A DNA stretch of 8,122 nucleotides from Desulfobacteraceae bacterium (GTDB lineage: Bacteria > Desulfobacterota > Desulfobacteria > Desulfobacterales > Desulfatirhabdiaceae). A model generated the notes under the pieces. That model had not been told where the DNA came from. It saw nothing but the letters and a program-made list of their open reading frames with translations, and did no database searches. Positions 1-7,159 of the stretch are shown here, one piece after another. The first letter of the stretch is position 1, and each line of letters opens with the position of its first letter. The stretch covers positions 1 through 8,122 of the forward strand of contig DAIEFO010000093.1 in the NCBI GenBank assembly GCA_027325475.1, read 5' to 3'. The position numbers were made by a program, and so were the translations under genes.

Positions 1-447
1 CCAGGCGTATATCTTTTCGGCGATGGCCGGATCGATGGCATTCACGGTAATCGTGACGTGGCTGACCTGAATCTGCGCCAGTTCGTCAATATAGGGGCCG
101 ATGCCAAGTCCGTTTGAGGCCAGACACAGCAGCATGTCCGGATAGGCCGCCCGCACCCGGCGCAGGGTTTCCATGGTTTCTTCCGCGTTTGCGAATGGAT
201 CGCCGGGCCCTGCGATGCCGACCACCGAAAGATTCTTCACTTTTTTGAATACCGCATCCAGATACACCATGGCCTGAGCGGGCGACAGCACGCCCGATGT
301 GACGCCCGGACGGCTCTCGTTGATGCAGTCGAATTTGCGGTTACAGAATTTACACTGAATATTGCATCGCGGCGCCACCGGCAAATGAACCCTTCCGAAT
401 GTGTGCCGCACCTTGTCGTTAAAGCAAGGGTGATTGCTGATGTCCAT
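1..447 (-). CDS. nifB: NifB, FeMo-cofactor biosynthesis radical SAM protein (N-terminal 149 residues; cut by window edge)
   Basis: NifB is the radical S-adenosylmethionine enzyme that fuses two [4Fe-4S] units, with a carbide and a sulfide, into NifB-co, the precursor passed to NifEN. The visible 149 residues carry the NifB motifs in order: HPC at 6-8, the SAM-cluster motif CX3CX2C at C28/C32/C35, the NRKFDC segment ending at C41, ExRP at 44-47, AGPGDP at 79-84 and TxTxN at 132-136. The start at 447 is supported by GGAGG (455-459) seven bases upstream and by the usual short NifB N-terminus. The gene is last in the visible operon, 32 nt after nifEN. The reading frame is open to the left edge, so about two thirds of a typical NifB is missing here, and whether it has a C-terminal NifX-like domain cannot be seen. 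The identification is secure. Confidence 0.97.
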   Translation of the reverse strand, partial: MDISNHPCFNDKVRHTFGRVHLPVAPRCNIQCKFCNRKFDCINESRPGVTSGVLSPAQAMVYLDAVFKKVKNLSVVGIAGPGDPFANAEETMETLRRVRAAYPDMLLCLASNGLGIGPYIDELAQIQVSHVTITVNAIDPAIAEKIYAW

Positions 448-479
448 GATATGTCCTCCCTTTGAAGCCGCCCCGATGG

Positions 480-3212
480 TTACATGTATGAATAGCCGAT
501 GTCCGATGATTTCTGGCGGTGGTCTAAAAGCGTGTTCACGATTGTGTCAAACAGCATCTGCGCCCCCCGGTAGCCGACGTGAAGCACCCGGGCGCCGCCG
601 ATCCGGTCATGAATCGGGAATCCCACCCGCACCAGCGGCGCCGAAATTTTCCGGGCCACGGAATATCCCTTGCTGCCGCCGATCAGAAAATCCGGTTTCA
701 GTTTGCGGGCCTCCTCTTCGATTTCGATAAAATCGATATCTTCCATCACATGGATTTCCTTTCCGTTTCCGTTCACAACAACTTCAGCGATTTTATCGGC
801 CAGATGGCCGCTTTTTCCGCCAGAAGCGCACAGCACCGGAATAACGCCGATTTCACTTAAAAATGCGGCAAGCCCCACGACCAGGTCTTCTTCGCCGTAA
901 ATCACAGCGGTTTTCTCAGACACATATTTGTGGCCGTCCGCAAAGGCGTCCAGGAGCCTGCCGCGTTCCTCCCGGTATTTTTCCGGAAGTGGTGCTCCGG
1001 CGAGGTCCTCCAGCACACTGAAAAACCGGTCGCTTTCATGGACTCCGATGGGAAGTCCGAGGCTGTAAAGCGGAATACCGAATTTATCCAGCAGGCGCTT
1101 TCCGGCGCTGTTATTCTGGGCGGAGAGAATCCTGCCGAATTCAATGCTGGCGGCGCTTCCTCCCATCTGCTTGATATCATAGACCGAAGTTCCCCCCTCC
1201 GGGATTTTGTGATATTCCTTCCAGGGACTGCCATCCAGCGTCCGGGAATAATCCGGCAGCAGGGTCATCGGCAGATGCATGTCTTCGAAAATTTCTTTCA
1301 GATGCCGCAAATCCGCCGGCGACAGCATTCCCGGAAACAGGTTCACCCGATCGTTCGGGGATGCAACCTCCGCCAGAGCCGACACGGTCGCCATGACGGC
1401 GCCGTGAAACCCGTCCATGTGTGTTCCCCGGTAACTGGGCGTCGAAACATGCACCAGCGGAATCATCTCATCCGGATTGGCGTCCCGGTACGACTTGATG
1501 AACATGGACACATCGTCGCCGATGGTTTCTGAAAGGCAGGTGGTGGCGATGCCGATCAGTTCCGGATGATACTGTTTCTGAAGATTGTCGAACGCTGTTT
1601 TCAGGTTGACGCCGCCGCCGAAAATGGCGGTCTGTTCCCCGAAATTCGAGCAGGCGATATCCACCGGCTCCTTAAAGTGGCTGATCAGATACCGCCGCAT
1701 GTAAGTGGAGCATCCCTGAGAGCCATGAATCAATGGGACGGCGCCCCGGATTCCTTTAAACGCGATCGAAGCTCCCAGCGGCGTGCAGAGCTTGCAGGCG
1801 TTTTTGGCGGCGGCGTTGGATTTCTCGATTTTCCGCCGAAGAATGACCGGCCCGTCCAATGGCGGCCCCGCGTTGTCCCGGACAAAGCGCCATACCGGAC
1901 TGCAAACGCTCTCATAGACTTCCTTGGCGAAATTCAGCATCCCCACATACCCGGCCAGGGGGATTTTGCGTTCATGGTTGTGATCGCAGAAGCCGACGCC
2001 CATCTTGAAGGCGATGGGGCGTTCCTTGACGCCGCCGATGACCAGATCCGCGCCCTTCTCGATGATGTATTTGGAAAGCTCGAGGGGGTTGGCGTCATCC
2101 ACGATCACGGCGCCGTCGTCGCAGATTTCCCTCAGTTCCGCATAGTCTTCCTTGTTGCCGGTCTGAGAACCGGCCAGGACTACCGACATCCCCAGAAGCC
2201 GCAGCGCCTTGATGAGTGAAAACGCCTTGAATGCGCCGCCGACATAGATGGCGGCTTTCTTTCCGGCCAGCGCCTGTTTGTATTTCTGAAGCTCCGGATA
2301 CATCCGGCTGACCTCGTCCCGCACCAGACGGCGGGTGTTTTCCATGATTTCAGGCGTATCGGCGAAACGTTCCGCCACGTCGTAAAGGGCTTTGGACATG
2401 TCCTCGACGCCGAAATACGAAACCCGGATGTACGGAATGCCGTAAGTCTCTTCCATCATTTTGGCCAGATATGTCATGGAACCGGAACATTGCACCACAT
2501 TCAGGGAAGCGCCGTGCGCCCGCTGCACATCGGCCACCCGGCCGTCTCCGGTCATCACCGACACCACCTGCACCCCCATCCGCTCGTAGTAATCCCGGAT
2601 GATCCAGGCTTCACCGGCGATATTGAACTCCCCCAGAATGTTGATGCTGGTTTTGGAGACGCCGTCGGTCCTCACCTGTCCGATCAGCTTGAACAGGGCT
2701 TCGCAGGCCGCCTTGTAGCCGTCTTTCTTGGTGCCCTTGAACCCTTCGGAATGAACGGGCAGCACCGGAATGCCTTTTTCACCGGCGACTTTCCGGCATA
2801 CCGCCGCCACATCGTCGCCGATGATACCTACGATACAGGTGGAATACACGAAAGCCGCCCTGGGGCTGTAACGGTCAATGAGTTCGGACAGCACGGCGTA
2901 CAGCTTTTTTTCGCCTCCGAAAATCACATCCTTTTCCTGCAAATCCGTCGAAAAGCTGAGACGGTGCAGTTCCGGGCCGGAAGACAGCGCCCCCCGGATA
3001 TCCCAGGTATAGGCGGCGCAGCCGACCGGCCCGTGCACCAGATGAATGGCGTCCGCAATGGGGTACAGCACCACGCGGGAGCCGCAGAAGACGCAGGCCC
3101 TCTGGCTGATGGAACCCGCCAGACTGTGCTTGTCGCATGTCATCTGGTAGGGCGTATCGCCCTTTTCCCAGATATGATCTTCCCGTTCCTTGAGTATCGA
3201 TATGCGTGTCAT
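480..3212 (-). CDS. nifEN: Fused NifE-NifN, FeMo-cofactor maturation scaffold (910 aa)
   Basis: NifE and NifN normally form an alpha2-beta2 scaffold that receives NifB-co and matures it to FeMo-co with molybdenum and homocitrate before transfer to NifDK. Here one uninterrupted frame encodes both. Residues 1 to about 445 are NifE: cluster cysteines C40, C65 (GPVGC) and C126 (YSTC), the cofactor-pocket cysteine C242 (VVQCSGSM), and DHNHER at 410-415, where N412 sits near the place of the NifD cofactor histidine. Residues 446-470 form a short charged linker. Residues 470-910 are NifN: C476 (CTPLGA), C501 (HGSQGC), C559 (TTCLSETIGDD) and S593 (TPSY). The length equals NifE plus NifN with no lost domain. 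The ATG is one base after the nifK stop; the preceding SD-like bases are weak, suggesting translational coupling. Fused NifEN proteins are, from memory, known in some Desulfobacterota such as Geobacter. Confidence 0.96.
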   Translation of the reverse strand: MTRISILKEREDHIWEKGDTPYQMTCDKHSLAGSISQRACVFCGSRVVLYPIADAIHLVHGPVGCAAYTWDIRGALSSGPELHRLSFSTDLQEKDVIFGGEKKLYAVLSELIDRYSPRAAFVYSTCIVGIIGDDVAAVCRKVAGEKGIPVLPVHSEGFKGTKKDGYKAACEALFKLIGQVRTDGVSKTSINILGEFNIAGEAWIIRDYYERMGVQVVSVMTGDGRVADVQRAHGASLNVVQCSGSMTYLAKMMEETYGIPYIRVSYFGVEDMSKALYDVAERFADTPEIMENTRRLVRDEVSRMYPELQKYKQALAGKKAAIYVGGAFKAFSLIKALRLLGMSVVLAGSQTGNKEDYAELREICDDGAVIVDDANPLELSKYIIEKGADLVIGGVKERPIAFKMGVGFCDHNHERKIPLAGYVGMLNFAKEVYESVCSPVWRFVRDNAGPPLDGPVILRRKIEKSNAAAKNACKLCTPLGASIAFKGIRGAVPLIHGSQGCSTYMRRYLISHFKEPVDIACSNFGEQTAIFGGGVNLKTAFDNLQKQYHPELIGIATTCLSETIGDDVSMFIKSYRDANPDEMIPLVHVSTPSYRGTHMDGFHGAVMATVSALAEVASPNDRVNLFPGMLSPADLRHLKEIFEDMHLPMTLLPDYSRTLDGSPWKEYHKIPEGGTSVYDIKQMGGSAASIEFGRILSAQNNSAGKRLLDKFGIPLYSLGLPIGVHESDRFFSVLEDLAGAPLPEKYREERGRLLDAFADGHKYVSEKTAVIYGEEDLVVGLAAFLSEIGVIPVLCASGGKSGHLADKIAEVVVNGNGKEIHVMEDIDFIEIEEEARKLKPDFLIGGSKGYSVARKISAPLVRVGFPIHDRIGGARVLHVGYRGAQMLFDTIVNTLLDHRQKSSDIGYSYM

Positions 3213-3213
3213 G

Positions 3214-4593
3214 TCACATCACCAGCTCCATGTTGATGTCTGTCGCGTCGCGGTCTTTTCTGTCCAAAAGCGCATCCAGTATCTTTTCCAGAAAGCGCAG
3301 GCCGCCTTTGTACCCCATGGTCGGGAAATAGCTGTGCCCGATCCGGTCAAAGATCGGAAAGCCGTGCCGCACCAGCGGGATGTCTTCGTCTTTGGCGATA
3401 TATTTCAGATAACTGTTGCCGATCAGCAGATCCACCGGCGACTGTTTGATCCACTGATGCAGCAAAAACATATCCCCGGGCATCTGAATTTTGACCTCGC
3501 ACGGAGCGTCTTTCACCACTTCCCGGAGGGCCTTTTCAAACTTTTTTCCCGCAGGCGTTCCGGTCACCATATAGACGGGGATCATATCGATGGAGACCAG
3601 GAATTTGGCGATGGCCAGAAGCTGATCCGGATCCCCCGCCAGGGCCACTTTTTTCCCGTAAAAGTACTGGTGCATGTCGGAGATCACATCCACTAGCTGC
3701 CCGCGCTCCAGGGTCAGGGAATCCGGCACATTCACGCCGGCGATACGCCGGAGGATGTCCACATACATATCCGTGCCATGAAGCCCCATCGGCAAATCGA
3801 GAATTTCGCAGGGCACCTTGCATTTGGCGTCCAGAGCCTTGGCCGCAGCGCTTGACGCCAGCGCGCCCAACGCCACGGTTCCCATGCTGGAACCGGCCTG
3901 TCTCAGCTCCGGAATCGTGACGCCGCCATCCGGAAACATGCGATACTTCCCGGTCAAAGGCCCGTTCAACACCCTGGAAGTATCCGGAAACATGATCGTC
4001 TGAATTCCCATGAGAGAGGCGATGCGCCGGATCTCCTCCATGTCCGATGGTTCCGAATACCCCGGAATCAGGTTGAGGGTTTTGGTTTTATGACCGCTGG
4101 ATTCCGCAAAATAATCCACCATGGCGCGAGTCATCGTCGAAAATCCGGTTACATGCGATCCCACGTAGCTGGGGGTGTTGGCATGGATGACATATTTGCC
4201 GTCCGGAACCTTGCCTTCAGCTTTGGCCTTGCTGATGATCTGCGGAATGTCGTCGCCGATGGTTTCCGACAGACAGGTGGTGTGTACGGCGATAATATCC
4301 GGGTTATATACGGTGAAAATGTTATCAATGGCCTGAAGCAGGTTGGCCTGTCCTCCGAAAACCGATGAACCTTCGGTGAAGGCGCTGGTGGCCGCGATTA
4401 CCGGTTCCTTGAAGTGCCGGGTCAGGGCGCTTCGGTGATAGGCATAGCAGCCCTGGGACCCGTGGCTGTGAGGAAGACAGCCATGAATGCCCAGCGCCGC
4501 GTACATGGCGCCGACGGGCTGGCAGGTCTTGGCTGGGTTTATCGTTAACGCGCTGCGTTCGGTCACTTCTTTCGGCGTATGTCTGAGCAGCAT
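3214..4593 (-). CDS. nifK: NifK, nitrogenase MoFe protein beta subunit (459 aa)
   Basis: NifK is the beta subunit of the alpha2-beta2 MoFe protein; it holds half of each P-cluster, which relays electrons from NifH to FeMo-co in NifD. The P-cluster ligands are visible as C24 (CQPVGA), C49 (HGSQGC) and C107 (TTCLSETIGDD), plus S142 in TPSYVGSHVTG. Their spacing (25, 58, 35) matches Azotobacter C70/C95/C153/S188. At 459 residues it lacks the roughly 50-residue N-terminal extension of Azotobacter NifK, as in clostridial and other anaerobe proteins. AGGAG (4603-4607) lies nine bases before the ATG. It follows nifD by 45 nt and ends one base before nifEN, so it is cotranscribed and probably translationally coupled to nifEN. 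Confusion with NifN is excluded by the position, the complete ligand set and the presence of a separate NifN half downstream. Confidence 0.98.
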   Translation of the reverse strand: MLLRHTPKEVTERSALTINPAKTCQPVGAMYAALGIHGCLPHSHGSQGCYAYHRSALTRHFKEPVIAATSAFTEGSSVFGGQANLLQAIDNIFTVYNPDIIAVHTTCLSETIGDDIPQIISKAKAEGKVPDGKYVIHANTPSYVGSHVTGFSTMTRAMVDYFAESSGHKTKTLNLIPGYSEPSDMEEIRRIASLMGIQTIMFPDTSRVLNGPLTGKYRMFPDGGVTIPELRQAGSSMGTVALGALASSAAAKALDAKCKVPCEILDLPMGLHGTDMYVDILRRIAGVNVPDSLTLERGQLVDVISDMHQYFYGKKVALAGDPDQLLAIAKFLVSIDMIPVYMVTGTPAGKKFEKALREVVKDAPCEVKIQMPGDMFLLHQWIKQSPVDLLIGNSYLKYIAKDEDIPLVRHGFPIFDRIGHSYFPTMGYKGGLRFLEKILDALLDRKDRDATDINMELVM

Positions 4594-4638
4594 AATCTTT
4601 ATCTCCTGAGTTTATGTGAAACTTTTGTGAAGCCATCA

Positions 4639-6297
4639 TCATTCCCATGCGTAGGTGGCCATCAGTTCCGGGTTTTTCTGCCATGGGGCCTTCATATAGC
4701 TCCATATTTTGCTGTTGACCATGCGGTCGATGTCCTTGTAAAAATTGACGGCGCCCTTGAATCCGGCGTAGGGGCCGCCATAGTCATAACTGTGGAGCTG
4801 TTTCATGGGGATGCCGTGTTTCTGAACGATGTATTTCTCCTTGATGCCCGCACAGAATATGTCCGGTTTGTACAGCTCGATGAGCTTATCGGTTTCATAC
4901 TGGCTGAGATCGTCAATGATCATGGTATCATCCGGCATTTCCGGCATCATGCCGTCGTATTTATTGAACGGCAGTCCTTCTCTGGTCAGTCGCTCCATCT
5001 CGTCCGGACTTTTACGGGGATTGTATTTTTCAGGATCCGGATGAACTTCCAGCTCCTGAATGTTGCGGCTGTCCGCATCCACCTGGATGGACGGCAGCAC
5101 ATTGCGCCCTTCATAGTCGTCTCGGTGCCCGAACTCGTATCCCGCGGAAAGCGTGGTCATGCCAAGTTCCCGGAACAGATCCTGATAATGATGGGCGCGG
5201 GAGCCGCCGACAAAGAGCATGACCCGTTTGCCCTGGGTGCGCGGGTAAATCTCGTCCCTGGCTTTTTCCACCGCCGGCATTTCCTCGGCGATCACGGCCT
5301 CCACGCGCGCCGTCAGTTCCGGATCGCCAAAATAGGCGGCGATTTTTCGCAGGGACTTGGCGGTGGCCGAAGCGCTGATAAAATTGATCTTGATCCACGG
5401 CAAACCGTATTTTTTCTCCAGCATATCCGCCACATAGTTGATAGAGCGGTGGCACATGATCAGATTCAGGTCCGCGGTGTGGCAATTGGCGAATCCCGAT
5501 ATGGTGGAATTGCCGCTGAAGGTTGAAATCAGCGTCAGGCCGCATTTTTCAAATATCCGCTCCAGTTCAAAGGCATCTCCGCCGATATTGTATTCTCCCA
5601 GCAGATTGATCTTGAATTTGCCCTCACGGATGGTGTCGTCGGTACCCACCACATGGGTAAAAATACCGTTATTGGCGATATGATGCCCGGCGGACTGACT
5701 GACCCCTTTATACCCTTCACAACTGAACCCGAAAACATTGATGCCCAGTTTTTCCTTCATCTCTTTACAGACGGAATGCACATCATCGCCGATCAGCCCT
5801 ACCGGGCAGGTAGCGAATACGCCGATGGCCTTCGGCTTGGGATCGAGCAGATCGTAGGCTTCCTGAATGGCCTGCTTCAGTTTTTTTTCACCGCCGAAGA
5901 TAATTTCCTTTTCCTGCATGTCCGTCGAAAAGCAGTAGGTCATGAAATTATGACCATCCGGTGATGCGTCCGCGTCGGTCTGGTTTCTGCGGGTCAGCCA
6001 ACTGTAAAAGCCGCAGCCGATCGGGCCATGGGTAATGTTGACAATGTCGCGGCTGGGCCCCAGCACCACGCCCTTACATCCGGCGTAACAGCACCCTCTC
6101 TGGCCGATCAGACCGGGAGTGGTGCGGACATTGGCCTGAATTTCCGGCACATCGCCGGTCTCTCCAACCTTATTGATAACGATCTGCCGGGCGCGTTTTC
6201 GGGCCACTTTGGTCGGATATTTCGCCAGCATCTCCAGTTTCACTTTCTCCGGCGTCAATCCTTCGGCTTCCAGTACGATATCTTCAAGAGCATCCAT
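4639..6297 (-). CDS. nifD: NifD, nitrogenase MoFe protein alpha subunit, anaerobe type (552 aa)
   Basis: NifD carries the FeMo-cofactor where N2 is reduced, and shares the P-cluster with NifK. The P-cluster ligands are C69 (RGC), C95 (GPIGC) and C164 (ATCPVGLIGDD). The cofactor ligands are C282 (LIMCHRS) and H502 (LHSYDYGGPY). The substrate-gating residues Q201 and H205 (VSQSAGHH), and a valine at the place of Azotobacter alpha-Val70, are present. This favours a true Mo-nitrogenase over a nitrogenase-like protein. No anfG/vnfG-type delta gene is present. Residues about 395-455, after GHRDDYEG, form the extra block typical of Clostridium and other anaerobes. The start at 6297 is chosen for the strong GGAGGAG upstream. 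An in-frame ATG at 6324, overlapping the nifI2 stop, would add nine residues but has no good ribosome-binding site. The gene lies 23 nt after nifI2. Confidence 0.98.
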   Translation of the reverse strand: MDALEDIVLEAEGLTPEKVKLEMLAKYPTKVARKRARQIVINKVGETGDVPEIQANVRTTPGLIGQRGCCYAGCKGVVLGPSRDIVNITHGPIGCGFYSWLTRRNQTDADASPDGHNFMTYCFSTDMQEKEIIFGGEKKLKQAIQEAYDLLDPKPKAIGVFATCPVGLIGDDVHSVCKEMKEKLGINVFGFSCEGYKGVSQSAGHHIANNGIFTHVVGTDDTIREGKFKINLLGEYNIGGDAFELERIFEKCGLTLISTFSGNSTISGFANCHTADLNLIMCHRSINYVADMLEKKYGLPWIKINFISASATAKSLRKIAAYFGDPELTARVEAVIAEEMPAVEKARDEIYPRTQGKRVMLFVGGSRAHHYQDLFRELGMTTLSAGYEFGHRDDYEGRNVLPSIQVDADSRNIQELEVHPDPEKYNPRKSPDEMERLTREGLPFNKYDGMMPEMPDDTMIIDDLSQYETDKLIELYKPDIFCAGIKEKYIVQKHGIPMKQLHSYDYGGPYAGFKGAVNFYKDIDRMVNSKIWSYMKAPWQKNPELMATYAWE

Positions 6298-6305
6298 TGT
6301 TATAT

Positions 6306-6312
6306 CTCCTCC
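6306..6312 (-). promoter_or_regulatory. nifD ribosome-binding site, decides the start
   Basis: GGAGGAG lies eight bases before the ATG at 6297. It selects this codon over the in-frame ATG at 6324, which forms an ATGA overlap with the nifI2 stop but is preceded by no comparable purine run. Confidence 0.75.
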
Positions 6313-6320
6313 GGCATCTT

Positions 6321-6701
6321 TCATGCGTCATCCAGAACATCATCACCGAATTCACCGGTTCGAACGCGGACAGCGTCCATACAGGGGGTGACAAAAATTT
6401 TACCATCTCCGGATTTTCCAGTCTTGTTGACCCGGATAATGGTTTTGACGGTTTTTTCCACCAGTTTGTCCGGCACCACAATCAGAAGCGCCCGTTTGGG
6501 GATCAGTCTTCCGCTTTGTCCGAGCTGGGAAATGGCCTCTTCATAGCCCTGTTCAGCCCCTTTCAAAAGGTGCATGTCCACAAGCCCTTTGCCTCTGCCC
6601 AGCGCGTCCCTGGCGGTGACGGAAGATATTCCGGCATCGGACAATGCGCGTTTGGTTTCATTCATCTTGTTCATGCGGATGATGGCGGTGATTTCCTTCA
6701 T
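6321..6701 (-). CDS. nifI2: NifI2, PII-family nitrogenase regulator (126 aa)
   Basis: NifI2 is a GlnB/PII relative that, together with NifI1, binds the MoFe protein and blocks its interaction with the Fe protein when fixed nitrogen is plentiful. 2-Oxoglutarate and ATP release the block (shown in methanogens). The protein has the PII fold signature: an N-terminal beta strand, KEITAIIRMNK; GRGKGL at 36-40, leading into a T-loop that differs from GlnB and lacks its uridylylated-tyrosine context; and the nucleotide-binding loop TGKSGDGKIFV at 94-104. The tail is acidic (RVRTGEFGDDVLDDA). Position between nifH and nifD, directly after nifI1, separates it from a general GlnB/GlnK. The start overlaps the nifI1 stop as ATGA, with a GAGGTG ribosome-binding site inside nifI1, so the pair is probably made in a fixed ratio. 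Confidence 0.95.
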   Translation of the reverse strand: MKEITAIIRMNKMNETKRALSDAGISSVTARDALGRGKGLVDMHLLKGAEQGYEEAISQLGQSGRLIPKRALLIVVPDKLVEKTVKTIIRVNKTGKSGDGKIFVTPCMDAVRVRTGEFGDDVLDDA

Positions 6702-7054
6702 AGCTTCACCTCGGTCATTTCGCCGGTCGCCGTCTCCTTGATTCCTGAACTGATGGTGTAGGATTCCTCCACCGGAATCACGAAAATCTTCCCGTCGCCG
6801 TAAGCGCCTTTATCTCCGGTTCTTGCCGCTTTGATGATTGTTTTGATGACAAAATCCTTGTCCTGGTCTTTGACCACCGCCAGAATCATTTCTTTGGGGA
6901 TTTCATCATAGGTGACTTCGCCGATCTTGATGCCCCGTTGTTTTCCGCGGCCCACAACAGACATTTTGGTGATGCCCGGAAATCCGGCCTCCATGAGCGC
7001 CGCCAGGACATTATCTACTTTTTCAGGTCTTACGATGGATCGAATCATTAACAT
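6698..7054 (-). CDS. nifI1: NifI1, PII-family nitrogenase regulator (118 aa)
   Basis: NifI1 is the partner of NifI2 in the hetero-oligomer that switches nitrogenase off after translation under nitrogen-sufficient conditions. It opens with the PII strand MIRSIVRPEKV and carries GRGKQRGI at 36-42 leading into the T-loop, which contains a single tyrosine (Y49). Its nucleotide-binding loop, T79 to V92 (TGDKGAYGDGKIFV), is three residues longer between TG and GDGKIFV than in NifI2. It ends with a Ser/Thr/Glu-rich tail (about residues 98-118) that looks long for NifI1; from memory these are usually near 105 residues. The start at 7054 is set by AAGGAG nine bases upstream; the ATG two codons later is too far from it. 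The gene follows nifH after a 105-nt spacer and overlaps nifI2 by four bases. Confidence 0.95.
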   Translation of the reverse strand: MLMIRSIVRPEKVDNVLAALMEAGFPGITKMSVVGRGKQRGIKIGEVTYDEIPKEMILAVVKDQDKDFVIKTIIKAARTGDKGAYGDGKIFVIPVEESYTISSGIKETATGEMTEVKL

Positions 7055-7063
7055 TTTTAACGA

Positions 7064-7069
7064 CTCCTT
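7064..7069 (-). promoter_or_regulatory. nifI1 ribosome-binding site, decides the start
   Basis: AAGGAG is nine bases before the ATG at 7054 and fifteen before the next in-frame ATG (7048), so the first is preferred. Just upstream is a perfect 12-nt AT palindrome, ATTTTATAAAAT (7070-7081), which would leave this site unstructured and open. Confidence 0.6.
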
Positions 7070-7102
7070 ATTTTATAAAATTCATTACCGACAGGGAAAA
7101 GC

Positions 7103-7134
7103 CTGAAGGCCGTCATCACATCCGGCGCCTTCAG
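7103..7134 (-). promoter_or_regulatory. Stem-loop in the nifH-nifI1 spacer; possible attenuator or mRNA-stabilising hairpin
   Basis: CTGAAGGC (7103-7110) pairs perfectly with GCCTTCAG (7127-7134), giving an 8-bp stem with a 16-nt loop. An alternative folding has 6 bp plus an inner GCCG/CGGC helix and a 2-nt bulge. In the direction of transcription the hairpin is followed by GCTTTT, a short U-run, so any termination would be partial. The position 25 bases after the nifH stop fits the known excess of nifH over nifDK transcript in many diazotrophs. The pairing is seen; the role is inferred. The rest of the 105-nt spacer holds three TTCAG repeats (7130, 7137, 7146) and nothing else I recognise. 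Confidence 0.45.
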
Positions 7135-7159
7135 CGTTCAGTTTTTTCAGCCTGATGGA

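Noticed and set aside
1566..2219. Plus-strand open frame (217 codons) opposite the NifE/NifN junction
   Set aside because: Shadow frame; the minus-strand product is unambiguous over the same bases.
2490..3236. Plus-strand open frame (248 codons) opposite the NifE half of nifEN
   Set aside because: Antisense shadow of conserved NifE codons, rich in His/Arg/Gly as expected from the reverse complement; no family resemblance.
4598..4632. GTGAA direct repeats in the nifD-nifK spacer
   Set aside because: Two 5-nt copies in a short AT-rich spacer are expected by chance; no stem or known site is formed.
4579..5526. Long plus-strand open frame (315 codons) opposite nifD
   Set aside because: It is the complement of strongly conserved NifD codons, matches no recognisable family and has no supporting ribosome-binding site or context; codon bias of nifD explains the open frame.
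7070..7081. ATTTTATAAAAT as a -10 element for a separate nifI1 promoter
   Set aside because: It abuts the ribosome-binding site, so a transcript would start within or after it, and no -35 box lies at the right distance.
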